Below are positions 58,301-64,000 of a stretch of 64,000 nucleotides of DNA, one piece after another; within the stretch, counting starts at the first letter, position 1, and each line of letters starts with the position of its first letter. The position numbers were made by a program, and so were the translations under genes. The stretch spans positions 65,816,716-65,880,715 of the forward strand of contig CM026426.1 of NCBI GenBank assembly GCA_014871385.1. The letters are read 5' to 3'. This stretch comes from Ceratodon purpureus (lineage: Eukaryota > Streptophyta > Bryopsida > Pseudoditrichales > Ditrichaceae). The notes under the pieces were generated by a model that saw only the letters and a program-made list of their open reading frames with translations, was not told the DNA's origin and searched no databases.

Positions 58301-60217
58301 CTGTAGGGACCGTCGGGTCGGGAGGAGGAGTGGAGACTGCGGGTAAGGGCGCATCGGAGCCGGATCTAGGCGATGCGGGGCACCTGATACGAGAGCCGGG
58401 AGTGGGCGCTGCTCGGGATGGCGAAGCCGAGCCGGGAGTGGGCGAAATGGGTCGGCAGATGGGAGAGGCGGTAGTAGGCGATGCGGGACTAGGCACAGAG
58501 GAGCCGGGAGCACGGGACTTGGGGCAGCAAACGAGGGAGCCGGAGGTGGGGGATGTGGGGGGTTCTACATGGGAACCTCCTTGCGTGCCGCTAGTGGGAG
58601 CAAGGAAGGCCAGACAGGACTTCAAGACAGCGGCATGGGAGAAAGCGAGAGAAATTTACCCGTCCGTCGATCCTCTCACTGCTCCAACCAGACCCGCAAG
58701 CCCTCCCGGTCTTTACTCGCTGCAGGAGTTTTTTCAAACAATAGTTCCCACTGAACTCATGGGGGACCTTCAAGCACCCATGGAGTGGCTACGGAGGTTG
58801 AATTCTACAGGGGAGCTGGCGGGCAAGGTCTCGGGAGCTTGGGGGGCGCTTCAATTCGACCCCGAATTAGCTGTAAGTCTAGGGTTTTGGATAAAGACGG
58901 TCTGCTGTTCTTGTGTAGTTACTTCTGTTGAAAGGTTTTCAAAATGTCTTGACATTTGCTTGTGTTTTGTCTTTTAATTTCGGACAGGATTCCTTGCCGT
59001 TACCAGTGGTCGCTGCGATCGACAGATGTAAGAATGCATTCGCCTACAAGGACAAAGGGGCCATTACCAGGGAAATTCACCTCTTCTATCTGCATCACGA
59101 CGACGTCCTCGCGTTTTTGGACCGCCAGAGGAACTTCGAGGGATTAGTGGACCAGGTTCACAAGAATCGAGCAGCCTTCGTTGCAGAGCGGTTGTCAGGA
59201 TACGATATCAAGATACGGATTGAGGAGGAGGACGAAGAGTGGGTTTGGTCTCCCCTGTTCAGGGAGTTCAAGTGTGAACCGCAGCCCAGGTGTCTTAGCA
59301 GGCCTTATGAGCATTCGGAGGACGAATTCGAGGGACTTGTAAAGTGGATTGAGATGGAAGGGGGGAGAATAGGTGAGAAGAATGAGCCACCCCACATGGC
59401 ACGAGCTCTGAAATTGTTTGCAAAGAGTGAGCTTGGGTCACGTATGCCAATGCTTTGCCCTGTTTTGGGCCTGACTCAAGAGACGATGAGGGACCGGGGG
59501 AACCAGATTTTGATTGCCATGGAGGAGCTCATACGGGTTGGGAAGATCTACTTTCCCACTATGGATATTGAGAGTGTGTCTTTTGAGACCTTCCGCCTTG
59601 TGTTGGATGACTGCATTGATCGAAGGGGAGAAGTGGCTCAATACCATTGCTGGGGCCGTGACACCTTTGTTAGAGCCTGTCTTGACATGCTAGCTTTGGA
59701 CAAGAAGAGCTTGCTGCGTGACATGTGGGTGACCAGGGAGGGTGTTGACTTCGAGGCGGTCTCCAATGCATTCCGGACCGTTCTGCTTTATCGTGAAAAT
59801 CTGGATTTGGGTTACATTTTCGGATCTCTTGAGGCTACAGGTATCTGGCCAGCCGCTGGACATGGGCTTTTCAGGGCAGCGAAGGAGCTCCTCCAGGACA
59901 GCCTCCATCACTTGCATGGAAAGCTCCAGGTTTGGAACGTTACAGACGACTTAGAGGACCTAGATGAGTGGAAGGCCTCTCAAGTACTATGCACTATTGA
60001 TCAGCTGAGGATTTTTGGACAAGCACATGTACCTGCTCCAAGTATTGAGCATGAGGAGTCCTCCCGGTCGGACAGAAGTGACCCATGGGACTTCAGCCTT
60101 TCCCCCAGAGAGTTGTTGAAGAAGCAAGGAGTGGATGTGCCCAATCCCGTGGAGGCACCTGGCTTGGAGGTTGAGGCAGCCTCATGTGACCCGGTTGTAG
60201 AGCTGCCGTCAGTGTAG
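55345..60217 (+). CDS. Intact four-exon gene: zinc-finger, low-complexity protein of unknown function (1134 aa)
   Basis: Exons 55345-55365, 56487-56639, 56872-58872 and 58988-60217 join in phase 0 at GT...AG borders (donors GTAAGC, GTACGT, GTAAGT; acceptors TCTGTAG, TTGTGCAG, TTTCGGACAG). There are no internal stops. Residues about 1-110 are acidic/helical (DLSKVRPADAVDVLENRATE). About residue 110-145 is a C2H2-like finger (FICKYCDMEFVDKATLGWH) followed by CECYCYKEC. Residues about 175-640 are a disordered Gly/Glu/Lys/Arg-rich region with basic patches such as RGKRRKKKGD, likely nuclear. The last 480 residues are ordered (YPSVDPLTAPTRPASPPGLY, FYLHHDDVLAFLDRQRNFEG, LRIFGQAHVPAPSIEHEESS). I recognise no family. 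Intron 1 (1.1 kb) is strikingly T-rich. High GC and complete integrity contrast with all neighbours. The short first exon is the least certain part. Confidence 0.72.
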
Positions 60218-60719
60218 GTGGTAGAGTCTTCTAGTTTTGATACTTCAGTCTCCTGTCCGGACATTTTCGAACAGTTAGCAAGCTTCGGATATTTACAGTA
60301 CAGGTTTGGGCCAAAATCATGGCCTCCTTCTAGAGTGTAGGCAACATTGGCACGGCATTTATTTTTTTGAGCTGAGAAACCATATTCATGTTCTTACATT
60401 TCTCTCGGTTTATTTGCCAACCACACTTCTCTTTGAACTCTAATATTCTGTCCGTAATTTTAGATTGTTGAACTTAATATCGAATTTGTTTTCCTGCTAA
60501 ACCGAAGCTGGAGATGTCTTACCTTGTCAATACTTAAGATCTTTGCCACTTGATTCAATGCATGCACGGTTCTCAATTTTCAGGACTGGTCCACTTCTTC
60601 GGCAAAGACTACTCTATCTGTCTTGAAGTAAATGACTCCACGATATAAATAATAAACAATATAAATAATCCAATGATAAATTTTTAAAACTTAAAAAAAA
60701 AATTCAAAAAAAAAATAAC
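60218..60719. other. 3' flank of the intact gene
   Basis: AT-rich. AATAATAAACAAT near 60646 could serve in polyadenylation but is far from the stop. It also carries one copy of the recurring CGGACAGG word, on the reverse strand, at 60252-60259. Confidence 0.35.
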
Positions 60720-61616
60720 AAAAACGATGGAAAGGAATGAATTAGGGGGGGTTCTGAGGGTGAATACGGGATGTAAGGGAGGGGAGTGACCAGGACTGGG
60801 AGACAACCGAGTACATAAAAAACCGGGCAAAAAAAAAAAAAGGAATTGGAGGGAGTGTGGAGGTGTGTATGGGAGGTTAGGGAGGGGTCTTAGGGGAAGT
60901 GGAGGACAACCGAGAGAGAAAAAGAAAAAAAAAATTGAAAGGAAAATAAAAATAAGAATAAAATTAAAAAAATTGCGAGGGGGTCTATGTGTACGTAGGG
61001 GTGGTAAGGGAGGGGAATGATGGCTACTGGAATACAACGAAGAGAGAAAAAGAAAAAATTAAATTAAATTAAAAACTGAAAAAAAAAGAAAAAGATAACA
61101 AAAACAAAAAAATGCAAGGGGGTGTTAGTACGGTAGGGGAGATAGGGGAGGGGAATGAAGGGAAGTGGAAGACAACTGAGGGAGACAAAGAGAAAAACAA
61201 AAAGAAGGAAACAAAAACAAAAACATAACAAAATTAAATAAACAAAATGGGTGATAGTATAGGTAGGGGAGATAAGGGAGGGGAATGAAGAGAAGGGGAA
61301 GGCAGATCGGAGAGAGAAAATGGAAAAAAATGAAAATAAAAACAAAAATTAAAAAAAAAATTTAAAAAAAAAAAGAGAAATGATGTAACGAAGGGGGTAC
61401 TAGTATGGGTAGGGGATATAGGGGAGGGGAGTGAGAAGAAGTGGATGACAACCGAGAGAGGAGAAATGGAACACAGCCGGACAGGCAAACCAGAAATGAA
61501 AAAAATAAAAAAATGAGTAAAAGAGAGAAGGAGCAATGGGAGGGGTGTGGGGTTGGGTAGGGGAGATAAGGGAGGGCATAGAGGAGAAATGGAACACAGC
61601 CGGACAGGCAAACCAA
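60720..61616 (+). repeat. Purine-rich tandem array, about seven units of roughly 105-145 bp
   Basis: Each unit has a G-rich half (GGGAGGGGAATGAAG-AAGTGG), then GACAACCGAGAGAGA or a variant, then an A-rich half. The GACAACCGAG landmark occurs near 60803, 60906, 61036, 61169, 61302 and 61447. The plus strand is almost entirely A and G, so the minus strand gives false C/T-rich open frames. A further unit occurs at 63896-64000, so arrays bracket the gene at 61907-63424. Confidence 0.8.
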
Positions 61617-61906
61617 AAATGAAAGACAGACGAATTTAAATATCTGACTTCGGTCGTACTATTTGTTTCAAAATTGTTCTTATTACCTGTATCTAAATAA
61701 ATTGGACGACATACTGAGTTATAAATATTTATTGCTTTTATATAATTAAAAAGAAATATACAAAAACATTTGTAAATACAAGGAACTTATTAATCTATTA
61801 CAAATTAATTACTTGACACTCTAATCAAGTAATTCTAAGAAATTTACACATTATCATTTTCATTTACATCCTGACTTTCACAATTTCCAGTATCAATATA
61901 ACTTAT

Positions 61907-63424
61907 CTATGGGATATGTTTCCAAGTGATTGGATTTTCACTTTGAAGTTGATTTTTAACTCTAGTACAAATCGCTTCTTTGTTAACAAAGGCACATCCT
62001 AGCTTAAAATTAGTTGCTGATAATGAATTGGAATCAAATTGTAATGTTCCATGGCTAACATATTTGCTGAATACAAATACACCTGCTCCATTATTATTCT
62101 CGAGTTTCATACAGTGTTGATAAATTCCAAATTCACCTCCTTTGGGATATCCTTCAATAAACCAACATACAAAAGAGCAATGAAAATCCAATCTATCAAT
62201 GTGTGGCTTTATAAAAGAATTCTTGGACATGTATAATTGATGCACCTGTGTTGGATACGAATCTAATCCAATCGCTATACAATTTATAGCTTGTAATTGA
62301 TTTGTAAAATATTCTTTAACTGGACGTCCAAATAAATCCAATGCCTTCCATATCTTAGAAGCAACAGAATCCCCAATGCGTCTGAAAGCAATTTTTGTGC
62401 TCTGAGACATGTTTTTTCTATCATATTGTACCACATTTCCTCTTGAGTCTATTCCTCCATGTGCTATGTACCCATGGCCTACAGACTTATAGGAGCCTCT
62501 TTTTGGATCTTTTTGATTTGATTTTCCCTCGAATGGAGCAGTTTCATAATATATATCTGCTTGAGCTAATGTGCTTTGATATGCGACCACATCATTATTC
62601 CATATGTCAGGAATATAAATAAATAAAACATGATTGAGTGATAAATCACTTGAATTTAATATTTTATCATTCAATAATTTATTACCATCTAATAGTAATA
62701 AAGCAGTAGATGTTGTTGGTATAAGATGATTGTCTTGATAAACATTTTGCCATGCCTTTTCAAATTTTTTATTTTCCCAATACGGTACTCCCAGTTTATT
62801 TTTATTCGATGGAATGCTTGTGTAACTAATGACAATTCTCATGTTTGTTTTAATGTCAAATTGCTTGAGAATAGATAATTCAAGATGTCCTTTTTCCACC
62901 AATATACATTGAAGAATTTTGTATGAAAAAAACATCTTTCTTTTGTTTTTTTCACTCGATTTTTGTAAAAAAACTTGTAAATTTTGAAATGTATCATGAA
63001 AATTTTGTAAACTGGTTATTTCAATATCTTTTGTGATAGATGTATCAAAGATATATTTCATATGCTTTGAGAAATCAAGATTCTCAATATTTTCACATAG
63101 AGGACAACATGGTGACTTTTGAAGACAATCACCACAAATTTTGTGGCAAAATTGGACATAATATTGTTGTTTCATATGAGGAGGCAAATCTACCCTTGAT
63201 TCAGGTTCAGTAAATATTTTATAGAAATAAGGCCACTGTAGGATTTTTTTGCATGGAAGAACATACAAACGATCAAATAATTTTTGTTTGTGTTGTGGAG
63301 TTTTACATCCTCTAGTATTAGAATCATAAATCAACTCTAAAATATTTTGAGCATCCATAAAGTTTAGAGCAGTGACTTGTGCAATTCTAGGCTTTTTGGC
63401 CTGATGAAGTACAATCTCTTCCAT
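61907..63424 (-). CDS. 2-oxoglutarate/Fe(II) dioxygenase-like protein, possibly TET/JBP-type (505 aa)
   Basis: An intact single ORF from ATG 63424 to TAG 61907, AT-rich, with no intron. The C-terminal 150 residues read QLYMSKNSFIKPHIDRLDFH, then GYPKGGEFGIYQHCM, then GVFVFSKYVSHGTLQF. This is the double-stranded beta-helix pattern with the iron ligands H-x-D and a distal H, and the GGEF strand seen in TET/JBP-type oxygenases, which oxidise methylated bases; a protein-modifying hydroxylase is equally possible. The usual 2-oxoglutarate-binding Arg or Lys is not assigned with certainty. The N-terminal third has a Cys cluster (FCHKICGDCLQKSPCCPLCE), a likely zinc-binding knuckle, plus helical Lys-rich sequence. 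Such genes are often carried by transposons or large DNA viruses in algae and fungi. Its composition, lack of introns and flanking arrays suggest acquisition, but the source is unknown. Confidence 0.65.
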   Translation of the reverse strand: MEEIVLHQAKKPRIAQVTALNFMDAQNILELIYDSNTRGCKTPQHKQKLFDRLYVLPCKKILQWPYFYKIFTEPESRVDLPPHMKQQYYVQFCHKICGDCLQKSPCCPLCENIENLDFSKHMKYIFDTSITKDIEITSLQNFHDTFQNLQVFLQKSSEKNKRKMFFSYKILQCILVEKGHLELSILKQFDIKTNMRIVISYTSIPSNKNKLGVPYWENKKFEKAWQNVYQDNHLIPTTSTALLLLDGNKLLNDKILNSSDLSLNHVLFIYIPDIWNNDVVAYQSTLAQADIYYETAPFEGKSNQKDPKRGSYKSVGHGYIAHGGIDSRGNVVQYDRKNMSQSTKIAFRRIGDSVASKIWKALDLFGRPVKEYFTNQLQAINCIAIGLDSYPTQVHQLYMSKNSFIKPHIDRLDFHCSFVCWFIEGYPKGGEFGIYQHCMKLENNNGAGVFVFSKYVSHGTLQFDSNSLSATNFKLGCAFVNKEAICTRVKNQLQSENPITWKHIP

Positions 63425-63654
63425 CTCGTTAGAAAATAAATGATTATAGACAGCTGAATTATCAAGTGATAGAGTGTAAGGTAATAAATTTTTATATAGA
63501 TTATAATGAATAAAAATATATACTTTCTGTATATTATGTAGTTATTTAAACAAGCTTTTACTGTAGTTTTCAAAGTAAAAGTAATTTCAAAAATAAAAAA
63601 GAAAGTAAAAGTATGTACTAAATTTTAAAAAATTAAAAGTTTTAAAATTGTAGA
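63425..63654. promoter_or_regulatory. AT-rich upstream region of the dioxygenase-like gene
   Basis: About 230 bp of A/T-rich sequence between the ATG and the GGGGCCCC array. It presumably holds the promoter, but no distinct TATA position can be chosen among many candidates. Confidence 0.25.
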
Positions 63655-63873
63655 GGGGATCCCAGCTACTGCAGCTGGGGCCCCCAATTACTACAACTGG
63701 GGCCCCAACTAATACAGTTGAGGCCCCCAGCTACTACAGCTGGGGCCCGAACTATAGCAGCTGGGGCCCCCAACTATTATAGTTCGGGCCCCAACTAATG
63801 CAGTTGGGGCCCCCAATTACTACAGCTGGGGCCCCAATTAGGGTAGCTGGGGCCCCCAATTACTACAACTGGC
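63655..63873. repeat. GGGGCCCC tandem repeat, about ten units of 22-23 bp
   Basis: Units follow CTACTACAGCTGGGGCCCCC-AA with small changes (CAGTTGGGGCCCCCAATTAC, AGTTCGGGCCCCAACTAATG). Each centre is self-complementary (TTGGGGCCCCAA), so the array could form a string of small hairpins. It is an island of GC in AT-rich DNA upstream of the dioxygenase-like gene. Confidence 0.9.
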
Positions 63874-63895
63874 CAAAAATAAAAACCAAAAAAAA

Positions 63896-64000
63896 AAAGG
63901 AATGGATGGAGTGTAGGGGTGTGTATGGGAGGTAATGGAGGAGACTGAATAGAAGTGGAGGACAACCGAGAGAGAAACAAAAAATAAAAATAAAAAAATA
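63896..64000 (+). repeat. Another unit of the purine-rich array
   Basis: GGTGTGTATGGGAGGTAATG, then GAAGTGGAGGACAACCGAGA and an A-rich tail, matching units at 60720-61616. The array probably continues beyond the window. Confidence 0.75.

Noticed and set aside
57216..58625. Long minus-strand Pro/Ser-rich ORFs
   Set aside because: They are the antisense of the low-complexity Gly/Glu/Lys exon of the gene at 55345-60217; GC-rich repeats keep all frames open.
60684..61616. Minus-strand Phe/Pro/Leu-rich ORFs resembling membrane proteins
   Set aside because: They arise from translating the purine-rich array backwards; the apparent hydrophobicity is a T-run artefact.

Overview
The window is nuclear DNA of a large-genome, plant-type eukaryote. 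Spliced genes with GT...AG introns, CACTA (En/Spm), hAT, Copia and LINE elements, and a TATA-box promoter all point to the streptophyte lineage. A charophyte alga or bryophyte would fit, but nothing here fixes the species. There are no rRNA genes, operons or CRISPR arrays. Nearly everything is transposable elements nested in one another. Two gene models look intact: a four-exon gene at 55345-60217 and an intronless ORF at 61907-63424 (minus).

Region 1 (1-22382) looks like one CACTA element that starts left of the window. It has a TNP2-like transposase on the minus strand running off the left edge, unrecognised minus-strand exons, and a spliced plus-strand gene resembling the second CACTA protein (Ptta/En/Spm type). 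A terminal CACTACTAGAAA sits at 22382. This element was invaded by an 8.7-kb hAT element (1889-10558, perfect 8-bp target duplication). The hAT took a 2.6-kb non-autonomous CACTA element (7343-9933, 3-bp duplication), which in turn took a 740-bp terminal-inverted-repeat element (9037-9776, 4-bp duplication). A 5.4-kb Copia element (13535-18979, identical LTRs, duplication GCGGC) sits inside an exon of the plus-strand gene.

Region 2 (22383-32175) holds a small inverted-repeat element and a second copy of the 740-bp element. A third copy is split by a 916-bp TTAA-flanked element and by a 4.7-kb hAT-like element carrying a DUF4371-type transposase. Subtracting both insertions and their target duplications leaves exactly 740 bp, which confirms the reconstruction.

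Region 3 (32176-46800) is AT-rich. It has two decayed LINE copies pointing towards each other, a second TTAA element and small MITEs. Region 4 (46805-50477) is a decayed SWIM-finger transposase gene resembling MULE transposases. Region 5 (50478-54440) is spacer with a 58-bp-arm hairpin.

Region 6 (54441-64000) differs in composition. A GC-rich promoter/leader is followed by an intact gene for a 1134-residue zinc-finger, low-complexity protein of unknown function. Next come a purine-rich ~130-bp repeat array, an intact AT-rich 505-codon ORF with the H-x-D...H core of a 2-oxoglutarate/Fe(II) dioxygenase (TET/JBP-like), and a GGGGCCCC tandem repeat.

A recurring theme is that the dead transposase genes carry many in-frame stops that one C-to-T or G-to-A change would explain (CAG to TAG, CGA to TGA, TGG to TGA or TAG), with few frameshifts. 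That is what decay of methylated cytosines would produce. All domain and family calls come from reading the sequence, not from database searches.
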